Shown in pieces: positions 1-8,547 of a stretch of DNA of 17,013 bases. The translations under genes were made by a program, and so were the position numbers. This DNA is from Hyphochytrium catenoides. Its lineage: Eukaryota > Sar > Hyphochytriomycetes > Hyphochytriales > Hyphochytriaceae. The notes under the pieces are model-generated. The model searched no databases. It saw nothing but the letters and a program-made list of their open reading frames with translations, and was not told where the DNA came from. Numbering within the stretch: the stretch's first letter is position 1; every line of letters starts with the position of its first letter. The DNA lies in the NCBI GenBank assembly GCA_900088475.1, contig FLMG01002641.1, forward strand, positions 1 through 17,013, read 5' to 3'.

Positions 1-20
1 ATTCTGACGTATCCTCCTTC

Positions 21-728
21 ATGAACCGCAGACATCAGCAACTTCTTGGTAAGAGAGGAAGTGATAGTAGCAGCACTTCAGCCCCAACACCAAAAAAACA
101 AGCAGTTGCACCTCCAACCGCACAACAAGCAAAGCCATCAGCTGCTACCAAGCCCATTGCTGCATCTGTTGCTGCCAAGCCAGTTGCTGCCAAGCCTGTT
201 GCTACGAAGCCCGTTGCTGCCAAGCCAGTTGCTCCATTTGTCGCTACGGAGCCAGATGCTACCAACCCAGTAGCTGCCAAGCCAGTTGGTGCCAAGCCTG
301 TTGCTGCCAAGCCTGTTGCTACGAAGCCCGTTGCTGCCAAGCCAGTTGCTCCATTTGTCGCTACGGAGCCAGATGCTACCAAGCCAGTTGCTACCAAGCC
401 AGTTGCTGCCAAGCCAGTTGCTGCCAAGCCTGTTGCTACGAAGCCTGTTGCTGCCAAGCCTGTTGCTCTATCTGTCGCTACGGAGCCAGATGCTACCAAG
501 CCAGTTGCTACCAAGCCAGTTGCTGCCAAGCCTGTTGCTACGAAGCCCGTTGCTGCCAAGCCAGTTGCTCCATCTGTCGCCACGGAGCCAGTTGCTACCA
601 CCCCAGTTGCTACCAAGCCCCAAGCAAAGCAGCAAATTGCTTCACCTGACAAAGCGGCGGCTGATCTGTTGCTGAGTCTATCATCCTCTGCTACGAAGGC
701 AAACTCAATTCAGAAATTACTGTCATAA
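21..728 (+). CDS. Ala/Pro/Lys/Val pentapeptide-repeat protein, possibly 5'-partial
   Basis: The frame encodes 235 residues from the first visible ATG to a TAA stop. No stop lies between that ATG and the left window edge (open from base 3), so the true start or an earlier exon could lie outside. Residues 1-35 are polar and basic ([13 protein letters not shown]). Residues about 48-205 are built from the pentapeptide KPVA(A/T), interrupted by four VATEP blocks that begin a 39-residue higher-order unit. Residues 205-235 are non-repetitive and end in a serine/leucine-rich helix-like tail. There is no signal peptide, membrane segment or catalytic motif. Lys-Pro-Ala-rich repeats resemble histone H1 tails and other disordered nucleic-acid-binding tails, but this is composition only. 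Function is unknown. The repeat could also be a fast-evolving linker of a larger protein whose first part is off-window. Confidence 0.6.
   Translation: MNRRHQQLLGKRGSDSSSTSAPTPKKQAVAPPTAQQAKPSAATKPIAASVAAKPVAAKPVATKPVAAKPVAPFVATEPDATNPVAAKPVGAKPVAAKPVATKPVAAKPVAPFVATEPDATKPVATKPVAAKPVAAKPVATKPVAAKPVALSVATEPDATKPVATKPVAAKPVATKPVAAKPVAPSVATEPVATTPVATKPQAKQQIASPDKAAADLLLSLSSSATKANSIQKLLS
171..620 (+). repeat. nested tandem repeat: 15-bp unit within a 117-bp unit
   Basis: The basic 15-base unit reads approximately gttgctgccaagcca and encodes VAAKP. A higher-order unit starts at gctccatttgtcgctacgg or its variants, at 231, 348, 465 and 567. The spacings are 117, 117 and 102 bases, so the last unit has lost one 15-mer. 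All period lengths are multiples of three, so the reading frame is kept. Variants such as gctacg versus gctacc are shared at equivalent positions of successive 117-base units, which indicates duplication of whole units by unequal exchange or slippage. Confidence 0.9.
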
Positions 729-863
729 ACTCAGTAAGAGCCGTAGCCTGGTACGTAGTAGTGCTAATTGTCCAAGTCTAATGCCAATCGTTGCTTTTGA
801 GAATAATAATATTGCTAGGCTTACGATAGTTCTACCTCCTGAAGCAAGTTTGCTAGGTTTTCA

Positions 864-1106
864 TCAGTCTCCTTTTGCTTTACCGCGCGCCCGGCTTTCA
901 TCAATCTGCTTCCTCTTCTTCTTCCCGGCATCACATTTGCCGGACTCTGGAGGTGACTCCCGGTTCTGTCATTCGTCATCGGTGACGAAGGACCACAAAT
1001 GCGTTGTCATCAAGGCCAGCTTGACCTTAGTTCGCCAGCTGCCATAATTATCCCCGTTAAACTTAGGCAAGCTGACGCTGAAGAGCTGTCCTTCAGCAGA
1101 AGACAT
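864..1106 (-). pseudogene. decayed Copia-type (Ty1/Copia) retrotransposon gag N-terminus
   Basis: Minus-strand translation from the ATG at 1104-1106 gives about 45 residues to a TGA at 969-971. Its core contains KFNGDNYGSWRTKVKLAL, followed by LWSFVTDDE. This matches the conserved start of Copia-group Gag (the UBN2/DUF4219-like pattern: [KR]-[FL]-N/D-G-x-N-Y-x-x-W, then a basic K-x-x-L stretch and L-W-x-x-[VI]). After the TGA the same frame stays open to 864-866 and contains a basic stretch (GKKKRKQIDESRARGKAK) like the Lys/Ala/Arg-rich segment that follows in intact Gag proteins. This indicates a premature stop in an old copy. No integrase, reverse transcriptase or clear LTR was found next to it. 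The homology call is from recognised pattern; the decay is seen directly. Confidence 0.7.
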
Positions 1107-1664
1107 AGCAGGAGTCAACCATTGGTCAAATTCAGACAAGTGGAGCCCATTGACCTACACGAAGTTCCTTAGCGCCGCTTGACGACAAAGGATAGTTTCG
1201 CAAAGGAAGACTTTATCGCAAAAGCTGTCTTAGATATCACCAAGGCTGCAGAAGAGCACAGTCGTCTTTTGAAGTCCGGCACAGGCTGTCGAAAGCACTT
1301 GAGAGTCTTGTGGGAAAACCCAGAGACGCACGACGCAGGAGCTTGGCATGACCGTGAGAGCAAAGGAGAGCTAGGATCCTTTGAGTTTATTCCTCACTGG
1401 CAAGGTCACAGAAGCAACCTCTCACCCCCCTTCATCATAGGATGAAGATAAAAGGATAACCAAGATAACGCGCAAACCACTCCTTTTATCCTCTTCTTTG
1501 TATCTACCTTCCACCTTCCATCCTAAAGTATCAATAATCAGCTGTGAAGCAGTCTTGTTGATGCCCACCGACGAGGGAAAGATTGTTCCTCTATAATAAA
1601 AGGTTTGAGGAGGGAGTAAGAACAGCCCACGGACAGCAGAGAAGAGATAATGAGAGGCTAGGCG

Positions 1665-1672
1665 TATAAAAG
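1665..1672 (+). promoter_or_regulatory. TATA-like element, orphan
   Basis: The sequence TATAAAAG lies in a purine-rich stretch about 80 bases before a CT-rich segment. A match to the TATA consensus this good can occur by chance, and no confident plus-strand gene starts downstream. It could be the core promoter of a decayed element or of an unrecognised transcript. Confidence 0.2.
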
Positions 1673-1746
1673 CAAGCAGCTGCGGCGGGAGGGAGCACTT
1701 ATCAGAGCTCTTCTCTTCACGTCAAAGCTCTGAACTGAAGGTCTCC

Positions 1747-1968
1747 TCATGCAGAAGCGTCATCATTCCAAGCTGCTGGTGGAGTTGCATTCATCATCAC
1801 CACCTGAACCAGGGCACGACGCACATTGAAGTCTTCATCGATCATCGCTGGAGTCGCTGATAAGCGTAACAACGAGGGGCGAGGATGAGCTGCAAGACAA
1901 AAGGAGTGAAGGACGAGAAGGCCCACCAGAGGCATATAAGATAAACAATCATTCCTCAACTCTCTCAT
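1747..1968 (-). CDS. hypothetical small ORF with a signal-peptide-like N-terminus
   Basis: The frame encodes 73 residues. Residues 11-27 (MPLVGLLVLHSFCLAAH) form a hydrophobic run followed by a small-residue stretch, which resembles a signal peptide with a possible cut after CLAA. The rest is short, with one NxT site, and ends AAWNDDASA. I recognise no family. It has no intron evidence and no support beyond an ATG and a hydrophobic start, so it may be chance in a gene-poor region. Confidence 0.15.
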   Translation of the reverse strand: MRELRNDCLSYMPLVGLLVLHSFCLAAHPRPSLLRLSATPAMIDEDFNVRRALVQVVMMNATPPAAWNDDASA

Positions 1969-2735
1969 GATGGTGTGAGGATGATGTTAGCTAGCGGAAC
2001 ACTATGATCGTGGGAAGCTAGCTAATGAATCTTCTCTTCTTCCTTCTGGCCCTAGTAGTAGGATGTTATCTATGGGATATTCAGAAGAGCCATAGACCTC
2101 CCGTTGAAGAGGAGCCAGGACTGCTGGTAGAGTTCCTAGCTTAGACCTGCTCATGATCCTGCCACTTTTATCTTCCATTCTCACTCATCCCACCTAACGC
2201 CCATAGTGAGTACTGCTAGGAGCCCATCCCAGATATCGCAACCCTTCTTCCGTCAGCACAGGTAATAAGGTAACAACGAACGGTAGGTTAGGAGGACCAA
2301 TAGCTAGCTGCCCTACGAAGATCCCGATAATTTTGATCTTAAAGCTAAAGATCCATCGTAGATCCGTCATGGTCCATGACCAGACACAAGCTTACGGCCG
2401 CGAGGAAGATCTTAAACGCTTCCAGGAGCTGCCAAGTTTACTCTCTAGAGGGAGAAAGCCTCTACAGCAGAGACATTGCTCGTCCCTACGAGGATCTTCT
2501 CTACCGTCGCGCTGTCTAAGGAAGGAGGCTATCCATGCAAGTTCTTAGGGCAGCCTCAGACGGCGGCATGCTATCGGTTGACATCCAAAACTACTACTCC
2601 CTACCTTTTCTATCTGCCTTCTCTATCTCATTTCTAAATCTGTGCGCATCTCTCGGTCTCCATACCAATCTCTCTATGTATCCTGTCAGCTATAGGCTGC
2701 TGCTGAATCGTACATCTGCGTGCTGTCATAAATTA

Positions 2736-5700
2736 TCACTGAAAGCCGCCAGGTCCTGGTGTTAACATAAGAAGGAGCTCCTGAGAGCAATAGTCTAGCC
2801 CCTCCACGTAGTTGAAATGATTTCGCTGGATTATTCTCTCCTCCTCGTCACCTTCCTCATCATCATGCTGCATTGACCCTTCACCACCATAGCTACGCCT
2901 GGATGGGCTCTTCTGCTCTGCTTTCTTAGGACTTTTACTAATCAGAGAAGCGTGACTTCCAGCTCTTGGAGGAGGAGAAGAGGGCACAGGGATGTAGGGA
3001 GGCTTCATCTGTCGAAGAAGCGCAAAGTTGACGTCATCAAAGAAAGAGTGGCTCTTGATAGCGATGGACGACTGAATCCTCTCTTCCACATTCTGTTTAA
3101 AAGTAATTAGAAGGTTAGAGCCTGGCAATTTCTAAGGTGTTACGATCAGGGTAAGAGAGATGTCCACAGAGAAGAACAGGTCAATGGCACTAGTAACCGG
3201 AGAGAGCTATCTTAGGAAGGTCTAGAAGAGGCGAAGAGGAGATGATGAAGACGGTGGCAAGAACCAAGGAAAGAGCTCTTTGCTTCACCTTGACAAGAAG
3301 CAGCCTGATTAGCTCCTTGAGCTTGGCTGACAGGGCTTTCTCCTCCGGAAAAGTGAGTTCATCTTCCAAGATGCGTCTTAATGTATCAGGCTGTTAGGCG
3401 TACCACGCATGCCGGGCGGCAGGCGTTGAAAAACAAAAGGTAGAGACCATGACGAGGACGGAACTGCTTAGAATAATGGGACAATAACCTAGAAAACAAC
3501 GGAAAGGACCTACTCCGTTTTCTCCTGCAAAGGGTGTCCTTCCTGTTGCCATCTCGTACATCAGAATCCCTGGATGGACATCAATATTGAGATTTACATA
3601 CACAATTATCATCGATTGGTAGACAGTCAAGAGCTAAAAGAGAGAGAGAGAGAGAGAATATCTGAGGGAGATTCTAACTATCGAAGGATGCCATTCTCAC
3701 AACCGCCAAGATACAATTCAAGAGGAGATTGACATACCGAAGGTCCACCAGTCAACTGTCCCTGTGTAAGACTCGCCTCTAATGATCTGCAGAACAGAGA
3801 AGCAGATATGTCAGGAACCACGCACTTTCCATGCAGCTTGGTCTAGCCTGTCGCGTATCTTATGATCTCTCTCTCTCTCTCTCTCTCTGTCTTCTCTCTT
3901 TCTCTCTCTCTCACACACACACACACACAGACAAACTCTCTCTTATAATCTCACACACACTCTCATTTTCATACTCTCTTTCACATGCGCATGCTCACTC
4001 TTTCTCTATCCCATTTGTCTTGTCTGTCATACCTCTGGCGCGACATACTCTAGTGTGCCAACAAAAGACTTGGAGCGGGTTACACGCAGATGCATGTCAG
4101 TTTCCACCACTGGAAAGTCCTCCACCATGGATTTCCTGGAGTTCGTCCGGGAACAAGGGCTGCCAAGGCAGCAAGAAACAGTGGACGCCACGGAAGCAAC
4201 CTCCTGGGTCTCTATCTCTATCTGCTTAGGTGGGCTGGAGGTCAAGCGATTTAGGTAACGTTTTCCAAGCTGAGGCAGATTCAGCGACCCAAAAAAAGAG
4301 GGTTGATAGAGGAGGATAGAAGGAGAACAGAGGAGGATCGAGTTGAGGTGAAGGCCGAGGTGCAGGTGACCTACGCAGAGTAGATACAATCAACGTAATA
4401 GCAGCGTCTAAGCTTGGATAAATATCTCACCCGGTAAGGCTATGCTTCGAACCAAAGAACGATTTACGACTGTGCTTTGATCCCATCAGGCTCCTCAAGG
4501 TTGAGGTCCGCCTCGGTGATTCTGCCGCTCCTGCTCCGGGGGGTGCGAAGGCCTTGGAAAGATCAAAGTCCGTGAGTAGTAGGAAGCCATCGTCTCCAAT
4601 CAAAATATTCTCAGGCTTCAGATCTGGATTAAGGAAAGTAGGGTTGGCCAGGTTTAGCTACTTTTCCTCAGGACATATATATAGTGCAAGGAGAGGCCAA
4701 CCTCGATAAACATAGCCCTTTAAGTGGATGTACTCGAGCGCCGCAAGCACTTGTGCTGCGTAGAATTTGACCTCCTTTTCCTATTTTGGAATACCAACTG
4801 AGTATGCAAAGGTGGCGAGACAAGCTCATAGATGTGTATCCAGTGGACTCTTGAATGCCAATAAAGGAAAGAGACGGAAAGAGGGGAACGGAAGATAGGA
4901 CTAGCAGTAGGGGCATTCCCGTGCAAGTACCTCGAAGGGCCTGTCCTTTCTGGACTTTAGATAATGATACATGTTCCCGCCGGAAGCATAATTCATTAAT
5001 AAGAAAAGGCGATTCTCAGTCTGAAAGCTAGCGTAGAGATTCACGATAAATGGATGAGAAGAATCCCTTAGGAAATCGATCTCCGGATGCAGGGGGTTGA
5101 GATCCTGTCAGGGACAGAGGGTCAGCTCCAGTTAAGACCTATAATCGTCTAGGCAAGAGCAATGTCCTCACCGCTCCTTTGCGAAGATGGTTCTTACTCA
5201 TCTCCTTCAAGGCAAAGCGCCGTCCTGGTATTCTCTGATGTTTAGTGGCGGAGTTAGAGGAATCGTGCAGATTAGTAACAAAGGTCATCGAAAACTCACC
5301 CGGTGGGTCGCCAGCCAGACTTTCCCGACATTGCCTTCTCCTATCACCCTCTCGAGGTTGAAATCGCGTAGAGACTTGACGACATGTCGCTCAGCCTTTA
5401 GACTTCCTCTATGTTTGGCTATCGTAGTGAGCTGACCGGCCGAGTTCTTCTTTTCCTCCTCCTCTTCCGAGCTGTACTCCTCCTCGGAAACGTAACCAAT
5501 ATTGGAGGCGATCTCACTGTCATCAAAAAACTGTTTTCCAGGAGAAGGAGAAGGAGTCTTCTTCTTTTCTTCGTTCTTCTCCTCCGCACCAGTGATCCAG
5601 GACCTGGCGATCTGCAGTAAGGGCAAGGAAAGAACTTGAGATCCGTCCATGACTCGAGCTGATACCCGGCCTGAGAACCGGGAAGATTTCGTTTGCTCTT

Positions 5701-5950
5701 ATGGAAGATGTTGAATGACCTTCATCTTAGGGATCTTGCTGGTTGACAGCTGCGTGGAGTTCGAACTGCATAAAGGTGATTAGCTGTTCGAGACAGCTCG
5801 GTTATGAGCCTAAGAAGATGAACGTCCATCTTTGCGATTGATCCTGGCGACTCTCTTCTGCCTGTCTCCAAAGTCGAAAGGCTCCTCCTGCCGTGCCACG
5901 GCTCTGACACTGTCAATGTCTTCATGGGTCCAAAAGGTACGTGATGTCAT
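2736..5950 (-). CDS. AGC-family Ser/Thr protein kinase, DFD type (AGCVIII/NRC-2/flippase-kinase-like), 12 exons
   Basis: Proposed exons on the minus strand are 5950-5824, 5697-5666, 5611-5300, 5234-5172, 5104-4931, 4774-4702, 4623-4431, 4234-4033, 3786-3738, 3569-3514, 3390-3289 and 3092-2736. All introns are GT-AG, all phases agree, and the total is 1740 bases (579 aa). An acidic, Ser-rich N-terminus (1-135) precedes the kinase domain. Visible motifs are the glycine loop GEGNVGKV (144-151), lysine in FALK (167), YRDLKPEN (259-266), DFD in place of DFG (279-281), SFVGTLEYVAPE (381-392), VDWWTFG (403-409) and the end of the lobe at IKSHSFF. A tail with NHFNYVEG follows, which could be a degenerate hydrophobic motif. 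DFD plus a roughly 100-residue insertion before the APE motif is typical of plant AGCVIII and fungal NRC-2/Fpk kinases. It should phosphorylate protein Ser/Thr with ATP. The core exons are firm. The 32-base exon 2 and the start are the least certain parts; the start is chosen for frame continuity. Confidence 0.88.
3639..3657. repeat. (AG)n microsatellite in a kinase intron
   Basis: A pure AG dinucleotide run of about 19 bases lies in the intron between the kinase exons at 3738-3786 and 3514-3569. It is CT-rich on the transcribed sense strand and may serve as polypyrimidine sequence, but it is not next to the acceptor. Confidence 0.9.
3866..3929. repeat. compound (CT)n/(CA)n microsatellite in a kinase intron
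   Basis: A CT run (3866-3888), an interrupted CT stretch and then a run of AC repeats (3912-3929) lie inside the 246-base intron between the kinase exons at 4033-4234 and 3738-3786. More CT/CA-rich sequence continues to about 3995. On the gene's sense strand this reads as GT and then GA repeats. Confidence 0.9.
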
Positions 5951-6206
5951 GATGGCGGAAGATGCGGTGCAGCTTCACTTTGGAGCGGAAGGCGTGAGGA
6001 GGAGTCACAGCATTCAAAAGGAGGCCAGTGCGGGAAGAAGATGAGTGCACTTTGGTGTTCCCTCCAGAAAGGAAAACGGCCCCTCTGGACTTATCTTCGG
6101 CTCTTCGGCTGCACCACTGCCCCCATCATCACTCAGCGTATCATAAATAAGAATAGTATTATCCCTGAATAGAACAATACTGGCTATTAGGATCAGAAAT
6201 ACACCC

Positions 6207-6231
6207 GGTTAGGGTTAGGGTTAGGGTTAGG
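6207..6231 (+). repeat. interstitial telomere-like repeat (TTAGGG)3.8
   Basis: Three full TTAGGG units and a fourth partial one (ttagg) run from 6209, preceded by gg. Read along the kinase's sense strand it is CCTAACCCTAACCC, starting 257 bases upstream of the proposed kinase ATG. TTAGGG is the telomere unit of many protists, fungi and animals. An interstitial copy can be a scar of break repair or a promoter element of the telo-box kind. Confidence 0.95.
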
Positions 6232-6709
6232 CCTAAATCAGAACCAGCCTAAAGTCGACGAAATGGAAGACATCCCTTGACCATTTCTTGACACACACAC
6301 TCCACAACTTCCAGCGACAATAACCGCAAAAGCAGTAAATTTAGCTATCTCTAATGTAATATTTGACGGTCATTGGGAAACTTGACAACCAATAAATTGA
6401 CTTATTGCGAAAGATAAATTAGGATGGGCACTTTGAATAAGAAAAATGATGGGTTCTCCCTAACCATTTATTATGTTAGCCTCCGATTTAGAACAAGATG
6501 GAATTGTCTTGGGAGTTCTAGGATACTTCACAGGTGTGTTCGTATGGCCAGGAAGAACAAGGACTCTAAAGCAGATCCTTTTCTTCTTTATTACGTACAA
6601 ATCAAGGTAAAAATAGACGGGAAGTACGGAGGCGATAAGCGCTTCTGACCACATGCAAAACCCATTCTTCTATTTATTAGTGGTCAAAGGAGAAAGACAG
6701 AGGGAAGCA

Positions 6710-6819
6710 AAAGACAGAGTAGAGAGAGAGAGCAAGAGAGAGAAAAGAGGGACAGAGCGGGTAGGGCGGGCAGAGAGACAGAGTGGTAAAGCGATTGAGG
6801 AAAGGAAAAGTGAGCGAGA

Positions 6820-6858
<39 letters not shown>

Positions 6859-6872
6859 TATAAGAGAGAGAT

Positions 6873-6912
<40 letters not shown>
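6710..6912. repeat. GA-rich purine tract with pure (AG)n end
   Basis: The plus strand is almost entirely purine over about 200 bases, with a pure AG run at about 6876-6912. Before that, a short motif agagagatata is tandemly duplicated (about 6850-6875). Such polypurine/polypyrimidine mirror-like tracts can form triplex (H-DNA) and often mark promoter regions. Confidence 0.9.
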
Positions 6913-6916
<4 letters not shown>

Positions 6917-7073
6917 GTAAACAACTACTCTTTCCCACAGTACATAAAGGGCAAGCTAACTAAAGGCAAAGACACAGGCGTTTCACAGAGGAGGAGAAAG
7001 AGAGCATGTCGTTCATCTCTCTCCTTTCAGCCGTAGCCCGGACGAGGTAGAACGTATCCCTGAGGACAAGCGG

Positions 7074-7089
7074 AGAGAGAGAGAGAGAG
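7074..7089. repeat. short (GA)n microsatellite
   Basis: A pure GA run of about 16 bases is followed by further GA-rich sequence to about 7123. It continues the plus-strand purine bias upstream of the carrier-like gene. Confidence 0.85.
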
Positions 7090-7470
7090 TGAACAGCTAA
7101 AGAGAGAGAGAAGAGAGAGAAGCTCGACCAACAAAGTGGGAAGTGCAAGAGAAAGCCAACGAGAGTGATCTGTCCATAAGTCTGTTCCCTCCTTAAAGCC
7201 AGAAGGACCATTGACGAGGGTCTCTCTCCGCACGCAAACCTCACAGCAGATGCTCGCTTCTAAGCCACGCCATTTGTGAAGCAGCGAGCTTGTGTCGAGC
7301 GGCAACGGCACTCTATCGCATCTTTTCTCTCTTCTCTCTGCGCCAGCCTATCGACCACGTACAGCCAAGATCCAGAGACAGTAATAGAAAGTCTGCAGGG
7401 AGGTAACATCGATTGCTAAGATTCGATAGACAAGGGCCGTGTCCTAGAAAGCTTTACATTAGATTCAAAG

Positions 7471-8547
7471 ATGGCCTCGGAGGACAACAGGACGCTGCTC
7501 GCTGAAGGGGCGGAGAAGCTTCAACAGGAAGAGAAGTCGAGCATGGTGCACTATGAAAACAGCGTCTCTGAGCTGGACGACCTCAAAGCTTTGCTTAAGA
7601 AGCAGAAGGAGCCGCCCCTTTCCATCCGTTACCTTGTGGACCTCCTTGCCGCAGCTGGTGCCTCTCTCTTAGTCTCTCCCTTTATCACCATCATTGACAG
7701 GTAAAGCCTCCTCTTTTCTCTAATAGTGCCAGCTTGAGTCAGAGTTCTTACACCTTCTTTCAGGTCAATCATAGAGAATGCCTCGGGCAAGAGGACTTTA
7801 GGGGAAGGTATTAGGACCTATGCAAAGGACTTCTTCTCCCGCCCTCACCGATTTCTGATGCGCAAAGAGTTCCACTTCGTGTACGCTCTGTACTTTGGCA
7901 CATACCTTGCTGCCAATAGTGTGGACACGACTTGCGCTCACTTGGACAGAGAAAGTACTTGGCCCAAATTCCTTACGACCTCCAGCGTCAATGTCGCTCT
8001 TTGCGTCTGGAAAGACCGGGCTTTCACGAGGATGTTTGGCATCGGCGCACCAAAGCCGCTGAGAATGTTTACTTTCTCCATGTTCGCCATCAGAGATACG
8101 CTAACCAATGTGGCCTCGTTTACCCTGCCTGGCATTGCAACTACCTACCTGCAGCATGAGAGAGGCTGGAATCAGCATTCTGCTGACATGACATCCCAGC
8201 TCCTATGCCCTGCTGCTATGCAGCTAATTTCTACGCCTCTCCATCTGTTAGGCGTTGATGTCTATAATCACCCACAGGCGCCTGTCGCTCAACGGATAGC
8301 ACTGATTCGCAAAGAGTATTGGAAGTCAGCAGCTGCCCGAGTGGGCCGCATCGGCCCAGCTTTTGGTTTTGGAGGCATCTCTAACCGCTATATCCGTGAG
8401 AACCTAGGCGCACATCTCATCTTTGACCCCAAGATTCCCATTGCGCAGCGCAGAGCTCTCTCCGCCCTACCGCGACGAGCATCCTCGGCTACGATGGATA
8501 CGTTCTACATCATTCCGCCTTCTGAGAGCACCCTTTGGTCGAGGTGA
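7471..8547 (+). CDS. divergent mitochondrial-carrier-like (SLC25-fold) membrane protein, 2 exons
   Basis: The exons are 7471-7700 and 7764-8547. The 63-base intron runs GTAAAG...TTTCAG and splits an Arg codon (AG|G), giving 337 aa. Residues 1-47 are acidic and charged. Carrier-like features follow: RYLVDLLAAAGASLLVSPF (a first helix with a Pro signature region, SPFITIIDRSIIENASGK), later a segment with FSMFAIRDTLTNVASFTLPG resembling the R-D and F-x-x-P pattern of a middle repeat, and near the end VGRIGPAFGFGGISNRYIRE, which resembles the last-repeat R-x-x-P-x-GFGG pattern. The classic PX[DE]XX[KR] signature is degenerate, so substrate binding cannot be predicted. Similar divergent proteins annotated as mitochondrial carrier-like occur in fungi and protists. 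The transported substrate is unknown. Location in the mitochondrial inner membrane is inferred from the family. The start is the first ATG after a purine-rich leader. Confidence 0.75.

Larger units (their letters stand above)
729..2735. other. gene-poor region with transposon debris
   Basis: I see no intact gene that I can defend in these two kilobases. The only recognisable protein homology is the Copia-type gag remnant on the minus strand near 864-1106, listed separately. Several open frames of 50-90 codons exist on both strands (for example plus 1173-1445, plus about 2309-2518 and minus 1747-1968). None shows a known motif, and none has splice signals that join it convincingly to others. 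One TATA-like element is listed separately. The right end is the 3' flank of the kinase gene. Confidence 0.5.
5951..7470. other. divergent intergenic region between kinase and carrier-like gene
   Basis: This stretch separates two genes transcribed away from each other, so it should hold both promoters. From left to right it holds a stretch with exon-like minus-strand open frames (about 5951-6150), a telomere-like repeat (6207-6231), an A/T-rich block (about 6280-6650), a strongly purine-rich block on the plus strand (about 6690-6912), a second GA-rich patch (7070-7130) and a pyrimidine-rich stretch just before the carrier gene (about 7318-7345). The predicted peptides in the GA and CT tracts (Arg-Glu or Ser-Leu repeats) are artefacts of the dinucleotide repeat. 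An additional 5' exon of the kinase in 5951-6150 cannot be excluded. Confidence 0.6.

Noticed and set aside
35-652. Antisense 205-codon frame over the repeat protein (Ala/Thr/Gly repeat)
   Set aside because: The repeat unit is a multiple of three bases without stops on either strand, so an open antisense frame is expected. The plus frame has non-repetitive, sensible ends.
1173-1445. Plus-strand open frame of about 90 codons (TTKDSFAKEDF...) as a gene
   Set aside because: It has no ATG, a stop directly before it and no recognisable motif. It lies next to antisense transposon debris. The peptide looks plausible, but I cannot support it.
1556-1749. Possible solo LTR (starts TGTTGA, has TATAAAAG, ends CA)
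   Set aside because: No matching second copy, target duplication or primer-binding site is visible. The ends are too short a signal to claim.
2309-2518. Plus-strand frames including a 49-codon ORF with ATG near 2377 (MTRHKLTAARKIL...)
   Set aside because: It is short, has no family match and no linked exon, and lies in a region with relic elements.
6653-7036. Arg/Glu dipeptide-repeat protein (plus) and Ser/Leu-repeat proteins (minus)
   Set aside because: These are direct translations of GA/CT microsatellites in all frames, with no sensible flanking sequence.
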